In this document: one piece after another, positions 9,047 through 17,069 of the stretch
How the letters are laid out: each line of letters opens with the position of its first letter
How positions within the stretch are numbered: position 1 is the stretch's first letter
Assembly: GCA_035376985.1 (NCBI GenBank)
Contig: DAOSSA010000021.1
Span: forward strand, 1 to 41,347
Source of the DNA: Brevifilum sp029548365
GTDB lineage: Bacteria > Chloroflexota > Anaerolineae > Anaerolineales > Anaerolineaceae
DNA: 41,347 bases
Direction: 5' to 3'
Notes under the pieces: generated by a model
What the model saw: only the letters and a program-made list of their open reading frames with translations
What the model was told of the DNA's origin: nothing
The model's database searches: none
Position numbers and translations under genes: made by a program

Positions 9047-9226
9047 ATGCCGTTAAAAACCATTTATTCTCTGGCCATTGTCGCAGCAGTCTTGCTGGCA
9101 GGGTTTTTCCTGAGGCGATATGTGTTTAAATTTGCCTGGAAATTAATCCGCGTCGCCCTGATCATCATCGCAATTCTTGTTGTTGTTGGGTATTTGACGG
9201 GTTTTCTGGATATCATCATCCGCTAA
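9047..9226 (+). CDS. Small membrane protein, unknown function
   Basis: A 59-aa hydrophobic protein with two predicted membrane segments (about residues 6-24 and 36-57) separated by an Arg/Lys-rich stretch RRYVFKFAWK. I do not recognise it. It sits 46 nt after hutI and 26 nt before the HD gene on the same strand, so it is probably cotranscribed. A GTG start at 9029 would add six residues; I prefer ATG 9047, but neither has a good Shine-Dalgarno. Confidence 0.6.
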   Translation: MPLKTIYSLAIVAAVLLAGFFLRRYVFKFAWKLIRVALIIIAILVVVGYLTGFLDIIIR

Positions 9227-9252
9227 CCTGGAAAGACAGGAGCATAACATTC

Positions 9253-9900
9253 GTGGAGCCGATTAGTATTGAAGAAGCACGAGCATGGTACCGTGATGCC
9301 GACCCGGTACACGATTTTGATCACGTCCTGCGCGTTTACCGGATGGCTGAACGCCTGGCGCAGGCGGAGGGCGCAGATTTAGCAATTGTACGGGCAGCCG
9401 CCTGGCTTCATGATTCACGGGGCAGCGCCCCCGGAGAAAATGACAGCCTGCGAGCAGAACATCACCTCGCCTCAGCAGAGTTTGCCGGCCAGGTGCTGGC
9501 CGAGAAAGGCTGGCCGGTGGAACAAATTACCGCTGTGCAGGTTTGCATCCGATCACACCGCTTTCGCGACCAGGGCGAAAAACCAGAGACTCTGGAAGCC
9601 AAAGTGCTTTTTGACGCAGATAAGCTGGATGTTTTGGGGGCAATTGGCGCTGCCCGAACGATTGCCTACGCTGCCCTGGATGGTCAACCCGTGTACACTG
9701 AACCCTCAATTCAGTTCATGCAGACCGGTCAAGCTGAACCGGGCGAGCCCCATTCTTCGTATCATGAATTTCTTTTCAAACTGCGCCATGTCAAAGGACG
9801 CCTTTTCACCGCCAGTGGCAGGGCATTAGCCGAAGCGCGCCATGCCTATATGGTCGAATTTTATGGTCAATTACAGGCAGAAGTGCGTGGTGAGCGCTAA
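9253..9900 (+). CDS. HD domain phosphohydrolase
   Basis: A 215-aa soluble protein of the YedJ/YpgQ-like HD superfamily of metal-dependent phosphohydrolases. The metal ligands are visible as H24 in HDFDHVLRV and H53-D54 in AAAWLHD, with the late Asp in FDADKLDVLGAIG. The substrate is unknown; some relatives act on nucleotides. The start is GTG 9253, with AGGAG at 9238-9242, 10 nt upstream; no better ATG is in frame. The C-terminal part from about residue 160 is helical. The gene follows the small membrane protein closely. Confidence 0.85.
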   Translation: MEPISIEEARAWYRDADPVHDFDHVLRVYRMAERLAQAEGADLAIVRAAAWLHDSRGSAPGENDSLRAEHHLASAEFAGQVLAEKGWPVEQITAVQVCIRSHRFRDQGEKPETLEAKVLFDADKLDVLGAIGAARTIAYAALDGQPVYTEPSIQFMQTGQAEPGEPHSSYHEFLFKLRHVKGRLFTASGRALAEARHAYMVEFYGQLQAEVRGER

Positions 9901-9941
9901 AAGGTTGCCAGCGATGATGCCTCATAATAAAATCCCCTAAA

Positions 9942-9972
9942 TTGAAAAAAGAAATTATACTAAGGATATACT
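9942..9972 (+). promoter_or_regulatory. Candidate promoter of exopolysaccharide genes
   Basis: TTGAAA (9942-9947) lies 19 nt from TATACT (9967-9972). A second TATACT lies at 9956-9961, 11 bp upstream. The 19-nt spacer is longer than ideal. Confidence 0.4.
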
Positions 9973-10002
9973 AAGGGTTGCCGAGCACAGGAACACGGAT
10001 CG

Positions 10003-11112
10003 ATGAAAATTTGTCTTGTCCATGAGTATTTGATCGAATTTGGAGGTGCCGAACAGGTTCTCAAGGGGTTGTTGGAACTCTGGCCGGATGCGCCCATATT
10101 CACATTGATCTACGATGCAAAGGGTAACTGCAAGGATATTATCCAATCCACCCGGGTGACGGGGTCTTTTTTGAACAAGTTGCCGTTTTCAAAAGGCAAG
10201 CACCGTGCTTATCTCCCGTTGATGCCCCTGGCCATCGAGCAGTTTGACCTTTCGGGTTTTGATGTCGTGATTTCTGCCAGTCATGCGATTGCTAAAGGGG
10301 TTATCACCGGCCCTGATCAACTGCACATTGGCTATGTCCATACACCCATTCGTTATGCCTGGGATATGCAGACGGAGTACCTTCTAAAAGCTGGACTGGA
10401 AAAGGGTCTGCGCAGTTTTATCGCCCGTTCATTGCTGCATTACCTGCGCATATGGGACATGCGAACAGCTGCGGGTGTGGATCACTACATTGCCAACTCG
10501 CAATTTATCGCCCGACGGATTATGAAATTATATAAGCGGGAGGCAGAGGTCATCTATCCACCGGTGGAGATCGACCGCTTTACGGTCAGGGAAGATAAGG
10601 AGGAATTTTACGTTACGATCTCTCGTATGGTCCCCTATAAAAAGCTGGATCTGATTGTGAGCGCCTTCAACCAATTACCGGACAAGAAATTGGTGGTGAT
10701 TGGCGACGGACCTGAGTTTAAACGATTGAAAACGATGGCGTCCAGCAATATCACACTGTTGGGCTTTCAAAGTGATCAGGTGATTGAAGACACCTTGCAA
10801 CGCGCCAGGGCGTTTGTATATGCAGCCCAGGAGGATTTCGGAATTGTTCCGGTTGAAGCCCAGGCTTGTGGAACACCGGTGATTGCTTATGGAAAAGGGG
10901 GTGCGTTAGAGACCGTTATTCCAGGGAAAACCGGGCTGCTTTTCAATCAACAAACGGCAGAGGCTCTGGTAAGCGCGATTGAGGATTTTGAACGATTACC
11001 AGCCTTCAACCCATTAACCCTCAGAAAAAATGCAGAGCGATTTGGCAAAGAACGTTTCAAACGCGAAATGTTCGCCTTTGTAGAAGATAAGGTTAAGGCT
11101 TATTTCAGTTAA
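10003..11112 (+). CDS. GT4-family glycosyltransferase
   Basis: A 369-aa GT-B glycosyltransferase, probably adding a sugar (mannose-like donors are usual in relatives) to a polyprenyl-linked glycan. The N-terminus MKICLVHEYLIEFGGAEQVL contains the GGAE acceptor-side motif. HIGYVHTPIRYAWD and ANSQFIARRI are typical of the WbaZ-like GT4 group. The C-terminal domain has ISRMVPYKKLDL, VIGDGPE, and EDFGIVPVE (the E-x7-E motif) followed by ACGTPVIAYGKGGALETV. It precedes a sugar phosphotransferase by 82 nt, supporting an exopolysaccharide role. Start ATG 10003; only AGGA further upstream. Confidence 0.92.
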   Translation: MKICLVHEYLIEFGGAEQVLKGLLELWPDAPIFTLIYDAKGNCKDIIQSTRVTGSFLNKLPFSKGKHRAYLPLMPLAIEQFDLSGFDVVISASHAIAKGVITGPDQLHIGYVHTPIRYAWDMQTEYLLKAGLEKGLRSFIARSLLHYLRIWDMRTAAGVDHYIANSQFIARRIMKLYKREAEVIYPPVEIDRFTVREDKEEFYVTISRMVPYKKLDLIVSAFNQLPDKKLVVIGDGPEFKRLKTMASSNITLLGFQSDQVIEDTLQRARAFVYAAQEDFGIVPVEAQACGTPVIAYGKGGALETVIPGKTGLLFNQQTAEALVSAIEDFERLPAFNPLTLRKNAERFGKERFKREMFAFVEDKVKAYFS

Positions 11113-11140
11113 CATGAACAACTTATGGGCAGGTATGGGT

Positions 11141-11149
11141 TGCTATGAT
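11141..11149 (+). promoter_or_regulatory. Candidate extended -10 before sugar phosphotransferase
   Basis: TGc-TATGAT lies 45 nt before ATG 11195 in the gap after the glycosyltransferase. I see no -35 box. It may be an internal promoter of the pair. Confidence 0.35.
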
Positions 11150-11194
11150 GGGCGGAAAGCTTTTTTTGCGCCTCCCTCAGAAAAACGATGACCT

Positions 11195-12637
11195 ATGACC
11201 AGAGATCAAAGCAAACGGATCCACACCACACTTTTAGAAAACCGAAACAGCGTGGTGATCGGATTGTTAATCCTGGCTGACATCATCACGGTCAGTTTTG
11301 CTGTTGTGCTGTCAGCGACGATTCGTTACATCCTTATACCCACCATGGGTGGGATTGTTAATTGGCAGTTGATCATCAACAGCCTGGTTTTCTTTGTGAT
11401 CTTCACAGTTGTTCTCGCCTGGTTGAACGGACTGTATCCCGGATTTGGTTTGGCAGCAGTGCAGGAGATGCAAAGAGTGTTGTATGTGGTCAGCCTGGCA
11501 TCGGTTTTTCTGGGGGTCATCCTGTTCCTGCAGCAGTTGGGGATGGCGTTCTCCCGCATGATCTTTGTACTGACCTGGTTTCTATCCGCGATGTTCATGA
11601 TGCTGGGCCGCTTTGCGATACGCAACCGCTTTAGCCGGTTCACCTGGTGGGGAATTCCGATGATTGTCATCGGTTCACATGAGCGGGTTGCACCCGTTAT
11701 CAACAAATTGCATCAAATCCGGCGTTTGGGCTTTCGCCCCGTCTATTATTTTGACCCTGACGCACGGGCAGATCAGTCAATCTCGGGGGTGGATCCCATT
11801 AATGATCAACAAGCTCTGCGAAACCTGGTTACGGAATCCAGGATTCAACATGTGGTTTTAACCACTCCCATCGAATATTTTAATTCTGCTGAATCTGAGT
11901 GGCTGCGGGATGTGTTTCCAAATATCCTTTTTATCCTCGATACAGCGCCCTTTGGTTCATTGTGGGTGCGCACGATTGATATTCACGGCACCCTGGCGGT
12001 TGAGACCAACTATCACCTGCTTAACAAACAGGAAACAATCATCAAACGGATCTTTGATATGATCCTGACGGTCCTGTTGCTGCTGGTGACCTGGCCGATC
12101 TTTTTGCTACTGGCCCTGCTGGTACGCCTGGACTCTAAAGGTCCCATCCTTTACACCCAACAACGCCTGGGACAAAACGGCGAGCTTTTTGATAGCTATA
12201 AATTTCGCACCATGTTCAAAGACGCGGAGGAGAGACTTCAGGAAGTTCTGGACGCTGACCCGGAAGCTAAACAGGAATATCAAACCTATCATAAACTGGT
12301 CAACGACCCTCGGGTGACCCGGGTAGGAAAATTTTTACGCCGTTACAGCCTGGATGAACTGCCCCAATTCATCAATGTGCTCAAAGGGGACATGAATTTA
12401 ATCGGGCCGCGCAGCTACCTGCCGCGAGAGCTGCCTGTCATGGGTTCTTACGTCAAGGTGATCCTGAAGGTAAGGCCGGGCATTACCGGCTGGTGGCAGG
12501 TGATGGGGCGCAATGCCACCTCATTTCAAGAACGACTGCAACTGGATGAGTACTACATCAGCAACTGGTCGATCTGGCTGGATGTTTACATCACGATCAA
12601 AACTGTCTGGGTGTTGATCCGCGGTGAGGGGTTATAG
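11195..12637 (+). CDS. Polyprenyl-phosphate sugar phosphotransferase (exopolysaccharide priming enzyme)
   Basis: Transfers a sugar-1-phosphate from a nucleotide sugar to undecaprenyl phosphate, the first step of exopolysaccharide synthesis. 480 aa. The N-terminal part has about four membrane segments (residues 18-40, 50-75, 92-112, 115-135), followed by a CoA-binding-like/nucleotide-binding middle domain. From residue 285 the bacterial sugar transferase domain (PF02397) starts with KRIFDMILTVLLL, a further membrane segment. It shows SYKFRTMFKDAE, DPRVTRVGKFLRRYSLDELPQ, INVLKGDMNLIGPRSYLP and RPGITGWWQV. The conserved catalytic region is intact. No clear Shine-Dalgarno is seen at ATG 11195; another ATG 7 nt upstream is out of frame. 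It converges on dnaA. Confidence 0.93.
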   Translation: MTRDQSKRIHTTLLENRNSVVIGLLILADIITVSFAVVLSATIRYILIPTMGGIVNWQLIINSLVFFVIFTVVLAWLNGLYPGFGLAAVQEMQRVLYVVSLASVFLGVILFLQQLGMAFSRMIFVLTWFLSAMFMMLGRFAIRNRFSRFTWWGIPMIVIGSHERVAPVINKLHQIRRLGFRPVYYFDPDARADQSISGVDPINDQQALRNLVTESRIQHVVLTTPIEYFNSAESEWLRDVFPNILFILDTAPFGSLWVRTIDIHGTLAVETNYHLLNKQETIIKRIFDMILTVLLLLVTWPIFLLLALLVRLDSKGPILYTQQRLGQNGELFDSYKFRTMFKDAEERLQEVLDADPEAKQEYQTYHKLVNDPRVTRVGKFLRRYSLDELPQFINVLKGDMNLIGPRSYLPRELPVMGSYVKVILKVRPGITGWWQVMGRNATSFQERLQLDEYYISNWSIWLDVYITIKTVWVLIRGEGL

Positions 12638-12800
12638 ACGATTAGAAAAGCAATATCGTGGGGTGTTTAAGTTCGGGTGGCTTTAAAATATTTGTGTTTC
12701 AATTTGCCCAGATCCAGCTGATCACAACACACCATGCACAGCGTTTTTAAGTATTCTCTTTTAGAAGGTGTGCCCCAATTTTTTGAGCGCATCCAAAAAA

Positions 12801-14147
12801 CTACACCATCACGCTGGCGTGACCGTAGAGCTGTTCGCGCAGAGTCAATATCTGACGCCGGAAACGGTCGTCGGTCTCCATCAAATCGGTGACCTTCTCG
12901 CAGGCGTAAATTACCGTGGTGTGATCGCGCCCGCCCACGTATTCCCCGATTTGGGGCAGCGACACCCCGCCTTCCTCACGCAGCAGATACATCGCCACCT
13001 GGCGCGGCAGGGCGACCTCCCGCGTGCGCTCGCGACCCAGCAAGCGCTCATTCGAAATGCCAAACGCAGCCGAAACTGCCGCCAGCACATCATCGGGTTT
13101 TAAGTCGGCGCCCTGGGGCAGGAAATCAGCCAGCGCCTGGTGCGCCAGGTCCAGCGTCAACGGGATGCCACTCAGGTCCGAGAAGGCCAGCACCCGGTTG
13201 AGCGCGCCTTCCAGCTCGCGGATATTGGATTGCACCTTGCGGGCGATCATCTCCAGGATATCCGCCTGGACGTCACGACCGGCACGTTCAGCTTTCGTGC
13301 GCAGGATGGCCTGGCGGGTCTCAACATCGGGCGGCTGGATATCGGCTGTCAACCCCCATTCAAAGCGGGAACGCAAACGCTCTTCCAGCGTTGATAGCGA
13401 TTTAGGCGAACGGTCCGATGAGATCACAATTTGTTTATTCTGACCGTGCAGGGTGTTGAAGGTGTGAAAAAATTCTTCCTGGGTGGATTCCTTGCCAGCG
13501 ATGAACTGGATGTCATCAATCAGCAGCACGTCCACCTGGCGGTATTTTTCTCTGAAAGCAGCCGTGGTGTGGGTGCGGATGGCGTTGATCAGGTCGTTGG
13601 TGAATTCCTCTGAAGAGACATACAGCGCGTTCAATCCAGCGGGCAGGCACGCATTCCCGATGGCGTGCAGCAGGTGGGTTTTACCCAGACCCACCCCCCC
13701 GTAGAGGAACAGGGGGTTGTAAGCTCGCGCCGGGTTTTCTGCCACCGCCATGCAGGCGGCATGCGCCAGGCGGTTATCAGCGCCAACTACGAAATTATCA
13801 AAACGGTAGCGGCAGTTGATATTGGGGCTTTCCTGAAGGGGAGCTTGCGAAACGATTTCAACCACAGGCGCGGCCGTATCGCTGGCAGATTTTGTTGCGC
13901 TCCAGACTTTAAATCGTGGGGTAACCGGGTGACCTAACATACCTGTCATCAATCGGGCAATGGTGGTGCTCAATCGGTTTTCAAGCCAATCACGGGCATA
14001 CGCGTTCTTGACGCCAATTTCCACACAGCCTTCGTCCTGGTCATAGGCAATTAATTCTGCACTGCTGACCCAGGTATCAAAAGCTGCCTTTGACATATCA
14101 TGCTGAAGCTGACCAACCGTTGCCTGCCAGGCATGTTCTGCATTCAT
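12801..14147 (-). CDS. dnaA: Chromosomal replication initiator DnaA
   Basis: The AAA+ initiator that binds DnaA boxes and opens the origin. 448 aa. Domain I starts with HAWQATVGQLQHDMSKAAFDTWV. Domain II is short. The AAA+ domain has Walker A GGVGLGKTH (K156), Walker B LLIDDIQFIAGK and the sensor region SSDRSPKSL. Domain IV carries the helix-turn-helix signature GGRDHTTVIYACEKV. ATG 14147 is chosen because GGAGAGGA lies 7-14 nt upstream; the longer frame to 14192 has no homology. No dnaN, recF or rpmH is beside it; the neighbours are an FAD oxidoreductase upstream and exopolysaccharide genes downstream (convergent). Confidence 0.97.
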   Translation of the reverse strand: MNAEHAWQATVGQLQHDMSKAAFDTWVSSAELIAYDQDEGCVEIGVKNAYARDWLENRLSTTIARLMTGMLGHPVTPRFKVWSATKSASDTAAPVVEIVSQAPLQESPNINCRYRFDNFVVGADNRLAHAACMAVAENPARAYNPLFLYGGVGLGKTHLLHAIGNACLPAGLNALYVSSEEFTNDLINAIRTHTTAAFREKYRQVDVLLIDDIQFIAGKESTQEEFFHTFNTLHGQNKQIVISSDRSPKSLSTLEERLRSRFEWGLTADIQPPDVETRQAILRTKAERAGRDVQADILEMIARKVQSNIRELEGALNRVLAFSDLSGIPLTLDLAHQALADFLPQGADLKPDDVLAAVSAAFGISNERLLGRERTREVALPRQVAMYLLREEGGVSLPQIGEYVGGRDHTTVIYACEKVTDLMETDDRFRRQILTLREQLYGHASVMV

Positions 14148-14599
14148 AAATAATTCCTCTCCAACGCAATGTGAACAACATAAAGATTTCACAATGCGCT
14201 TTTATAAAAAATGCCACTGCTGAAAAGAGTACATTGACTGTAAATCCACCCAAACCGATTGATCCTGTCGGTTCGAGAAAACTTGTTCCTGTTTCTAGTG
14301 GCTCTCTTATTCTAACTGAGAATAGGGCGAAGCTCATTAAAAACTGTACTATTCTTGCTAAAAAAATCAGATTCTTTAAGACGCTGAAACCTTAAAAAGT
14401 GTGATTTATGTGATCAGTATTAAATGCGCCACTTCGCGTAGCAATGGACCCCTTTTGTAGGGAGCCCCAAGATCTCGTCCCCCACAGGTGGGGGTTATGA
14501 CACAGAAAACAGGCTGTATGCCCACCAATCAAGGGAGTAGAAAAAATGATGCTTGTAGCAAATGCTCATTTGTTCGAAATCGAGACGCGGAAAATTGAA
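14148..14599. other. Intergenic region upstream of dnaA
   Basis: 452 nt without a convincing gene. It holds the dnaA Shine-Dalgarno, an inverted repeat at 14165-14198, an A/T-rich portion around 14330-14420 and a GC hairpin CCCCCA-cagg-TGGGGG at 14479-14494. I see no cluster of canonical TTATNCACA boxes, so an origin cannot be claimed. Confidence 0.6.
14165..14198. promoter_or_regulatory. Inverted repeat in dnaA 5' region (candidate operator)
   Basis: CGCAATGTGAA (14165-14175) and TTCACAATGCG (14188-14198) are inverted with one mismatch in 11, spaced by 12 nt. It lies 18-51 nt before the dnaA ATG. On the minus strand, TTGTTCACA (14171-14179) differs from the DnaA box TTATNCACA at one position, so autoregulation is possible. 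An RNA hairpin in the leader is the alternative. Confidence 0.5.
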
Positions 14600-15919
14600 T
14601 CAAGGTCTTTTATCCGCAATCATCATCCTTGCTGCGCGCCGACCGATCTCGACCGCGAAGTTTGTTCCCCGATCCCAGGGGTAAACCTGGCTCATGCTGG
14701 CAAAATATAAGCCTTGTAAGGGAGTGCGGATCGCAGGAATATTCTTCGAGTGATTCACCACGGGCACCGGCTGGGCATACCGGGTGCGCGAAAGCCAGGT
14801 GCGCTTGACCCAATCCGGTGAAAAATCCGGGTTGAAGTGGGCTAACTGGGGGATAAACCTGGCTTCCAGCTCGGTTTGCGAAAGCTGAAAGTATTCATGA
14901 TCAGCCGGAAGGTAGTCGCCGACATAGACGATGTGATCACCGCCGAAATACGCCGGCGAAAGGTAGTTGGTATGTTCCACCAGCGAGAGGAAGGGAAAAC
15001 CGGCGCTTTTTGGAAGGTTGTACCAGTAATAGCCCTCTCTCGAAAGTTGATGTTTTAGGGAGAGGGTCATCACCACCGCACCCATGCTTTTGAGTGACAG
15101 GAGTCCTGCCAGGTAATCTCGGGGAAGATCCGGCGCCAGCCGCGCCAGCAACCCCGGCGAGGTTGTGAACAGAACCTGGTCGAAGGTAGAGTTGCTGCCA
15201 TCTTCCAACGAAACGGACACCTGGCTCTCGCCACAAGGATTGATAGCGCTCACAGGTGCATTTAAGTGAATCTCCACACCTAAACCGCGCAGGTGATCCG
15301 CCAGGCGATCACAAAAAACTTGAAATCCGCCCGTAAAGGTGCCCAGGCGGGTGGTGCGGGCGTGCAGGCGCGCCCAAAACCAGGCCATGTTGACCACATG
15401 GGCATATTCTTCCCCGAACTTGCCGATCATCATCGGTTCCCACATGGTCGTATAGACTTTGTCACCGGCCCATTTTCGCATCCAGGCATCGACGGTCGTC
15501 TTCTCAAGCGCCTGCCAGTTGTTGGTCAGCCGCAGGTACAGGCCGACCAGCCCAAAGCGCACCTTGTTGATCCCCCAACCGAGGCCGGGATAGCGTAGGG
15601 CGGCGAGGATCGAATCGAAGGGATAGAACTTCCCCTGGTGGTACATCACTGTCACCGGTCGTGGAAACAGCACCTGGTCCATCCAGCCCAGTTCGTCGAT
15701 CAAGCCCAGCATGTGTTGGTCAGATTGGAACCAGTGGTGGTAATAACGCTCCACGCTCCAATCCCAATGTGGTTCTTTAAAGCCTGCTGCCAGCCCGCCA
15801 ACGACATCAGCGGCTTCGAACAGCGTCACCTGCTTACCAGCCCTGGCCAGGTCGTAAGCGGCAGACAGCCCGCCAATACCCCCGCCGATAACCGCCACAT
15901 TGTCCTGCTGTGCATGCAT
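14600..15919 (-). CDS. FAD-dependent amine-oxidase-like oxidoreductase
   Basis: A 439-aa FAD/NAD(P)-binding protein of the protoporphyrinogen oxidase/UDP-galactopyranose-mutase-like amine oxidase group. The N-terminal dinucleotide-binding motif is VAVIGGGIGGLSAAYDLA (residues 9-26), with the acidic strand end LFEAADVVGG. The C-terminal FAD-contact segment GLYFASMSQVYPWDRGTNFA is also present. The substrate cannot be read from sequence. It starts 13 nt after the UPF0104 flippase-like gene on the same strand, suggesting a joint role in lipid or glycolipid modification. ATG 15919 is chosen because AAAGG lies upstream; the longer frame overlaps the previous gene. Confidence 0.88.
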   Translation of the reverse strand: MHAQQDNVAVIGGGIGGLSAAYDLARAGKQVTLFEAADVVGGLAAGFKEPHWDWSVERYYHHWFQSDQHMLGLIDELGWMDQVLFPRPVTVMYHQGKFYPFDSILAALRYPGLGWGINKVRFGLVGLYLRLTNNWQALEKTTVDAWMRKWAGDKVYTTMWEPMMIGKFGEEYAHVVNMAWFWARLHARTTRLGTFTGGFQVFCDRLADHLRGLGVEIHLNAPVSAINPCGESQVSVSLEDGSNSTFDQVLFTTSPGLLARLAPDLPRDYLAGLLSLKSMGAVVMTLSLKHQLSREGYYWYNLPKSAGFPFLSLVEHTNYLSPAYFGGDHIVYVGDYLPADHEYFQLSQTELEARFIPQLAHFNPDFSPDWVKRTWLSRTRYAQPVPVVNHSKNIPAIRTPLQGLYFASMSQVYPWDRGTNFAVEIGRRAARMMIADKRP

Positions 15920-15932
15920 CTTTACAACCTTT

Positions 15933-16970
15933 CTAATCACTGGAATCCTGGGTGTCAGCCTGGGCTTGCATTTCGCTGATATCAAGGGTCCACGTTAACC
16001 CCTCGCGGACAAAGTAGAGGGCTCCCAGCAGGGTGATGGGCAGCCAGATGGCAATCCGCAGAACCAGTGTGTAACCCAGAGCGGGCTCTGCAGGGATGCT
16101 GTATGCTTCCAGCACGGTTCGACCGGCTGCGTCAAAGGTGCCCAGACCGCCCGGCGCTGCCGGGATCAATAAAACCATGTTGACCACGCCGTTCAACAGC
16201 AGCAACTGGTTGAAGGTGAGGTCCAGGTTGAGGGCGCGGCTCACACCCCAATACAGCCCGGTTTCCAGCAGCCACACCAGGATGGAGGTCAGCAAGATCA
16301 TCAGGGCGTCCGCAGGTGAGCGGAGACTCATCAATCCATCAAGGAATTTGTCGATGATATTGTTCAGTGGACTGCGCCAACGTTCCGGAATGATTTTGGC
16401 GATGATTCCGTGCAGCAGGCGCTGGGCTGGTTTGGGGAACATGGCAATCACCACAAAGAGCGCCAACCCTACCAGGAAAATCACCGCGGCCCAGGCTGCC
16501 AGTCCGCTGATTTGTGCCAGCGCCACCCCGCCAGGCAGCCGTGCCAGCTGACCCAGGTTGAGCAGCACAAACCCGACCACAACCACCGCATCGAAGATTT
16601 TCTCAACCACAACGGTCGCCAGGCTGCCCGAAATTGCCACATCAGCACGCCGTTTGAGGACCACCGCGCGCAGAACCTCGCCCATCCTCAGTGGAAAGAC
16701 GTTATTGCCCATGAAACCGATCATCAGGATCTGGAATAAATTTCCAATGGATACCTTTTTAAGGGGTTTCAGCAGGACCTGCCAGCGCCATGCGCGCACC
16801 AGCATGCCCCCAAAATAAATCGCCAGTCCCGACGCCAGCCACATCATTCGAGTTTGCTTCAGGGTGTGCCACAGGTCGCTGTAATTGATCTTTCTAAATG
16901 CCAGGAATAAAAACACGGCTGAGATGACCAATCCCAGCCATACCAGGCCACGCTGATAGTTGCGTTTCAT
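15933..16970 (-). CDS. UPF0104/LPG-synthase-TM flippase-like membrane protein
   Basis: A 345-aa integral membrane protein with about eight membrane segments, matching the lysylphosphatidylglycerol synthase transmembrane/UPF0104 family (PF03706). Family hallmarks visible are MGNNVFPLRMGEVLRAVVLKR (the N-x-PLR-x-GE-x-R motif, near residues 87-100), SLATVVVEKIFD and the C-terminal PGGLGTFDAAG. Members act as polyprenyl-phosphate or glycolipid flippase-like proteins; specificity is unknown. It lacks the soluble aminoacyltransferase domain of MprF. ATG 16970 was chosen over the longer frame to 17027 because a -10 element ends 7 nt before it. It is divergent from the ABC-F gene and is followed by the FAD oxidoreductase. 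Confidence 0.88.
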   Translation of the reverse strand: MKRNYQRGLVWLGLVISAVFLFLAFRKINYSDLWHTLKQTRMMWLASGLAIYFGGMLVRAWRWQVLLKPLKKVSIGNLFQILMIGFMGNNVFPLRMGEVLRAVVLKRRADVAISGSLATVVVEKIFDAVVVVGFVLLNLGQLARLPGGVALAQISGLAAWAAVIFLVGLALFVVIAMFPKPAQRLLHGIIAKIIPERWRSPLNNIIDKFLDGLMSLRSPADALMILLTSILVWLLETGLYWGVSRALNLDLTFNQLLLLNGVVNMVLLIPAAPGGLGTFDAAGRTVLEAYSIPAEPALGYTLVLRIAIWLPITLLGALYFVREGLTWTLDISEMQAQADTQDSSD

Positions 16971-16977
16971 AAATAAA

Positions 16978-16986
16978 ATTTTACCA
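16978..16986 (-). promoter_or_regulatory. Extended -10 of the flippase gene (leaderless type)
   Basis: Minus strand TGg-TAAAAT ends 7 nt before ATG 16970. There is no Shine-Dalgarno and no -35 box. Confidence 0.6.
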
Positions 16987-17053
16987 TGCAAAGGTGCACC
17001 TGAAGGATGACCCGTAACCTCTGCCACCCGGTTGGTTTACCGGCAGTTCAAAA

Positions 17054-17062
17054 TGGTATACT
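17054..17062 (+). promoter_or_regulatory. Extended -10 of the ABC-F gene (leaderless type)
   Basis: TGg-TATACT ends 7 nt before ATG 17070. There is no Shine-Dalgarno. It is back to back with the flippase promoter within a 99-nt divergent gap. Confidence 0.6.
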
Positions 17063-17069
17063 TTGAGCT

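Noticed and set aside
14171..14395. Short plus-strand frame upstream of dnaA considered as rpmH
   Set aside because: The translation does not resemble ribosomal protein L34 and no Shine-Dalgarno is present.
14479..14494. CCCCCA-cagg-TGGGGG hairpin that resembles a type I-E CRISPR repeat
   Set aside because: Only one copy is present and no spacers or cas genes lie nearby. It is treated as a plain hairpin.
14148..14599. Possible origin of replication
   Set aside because: No cluster of TTATNCACA boxes, no AT-rich unwinding block with repeats, and no dnaN or rpmH neighbour. One box-like half-site is not enough.
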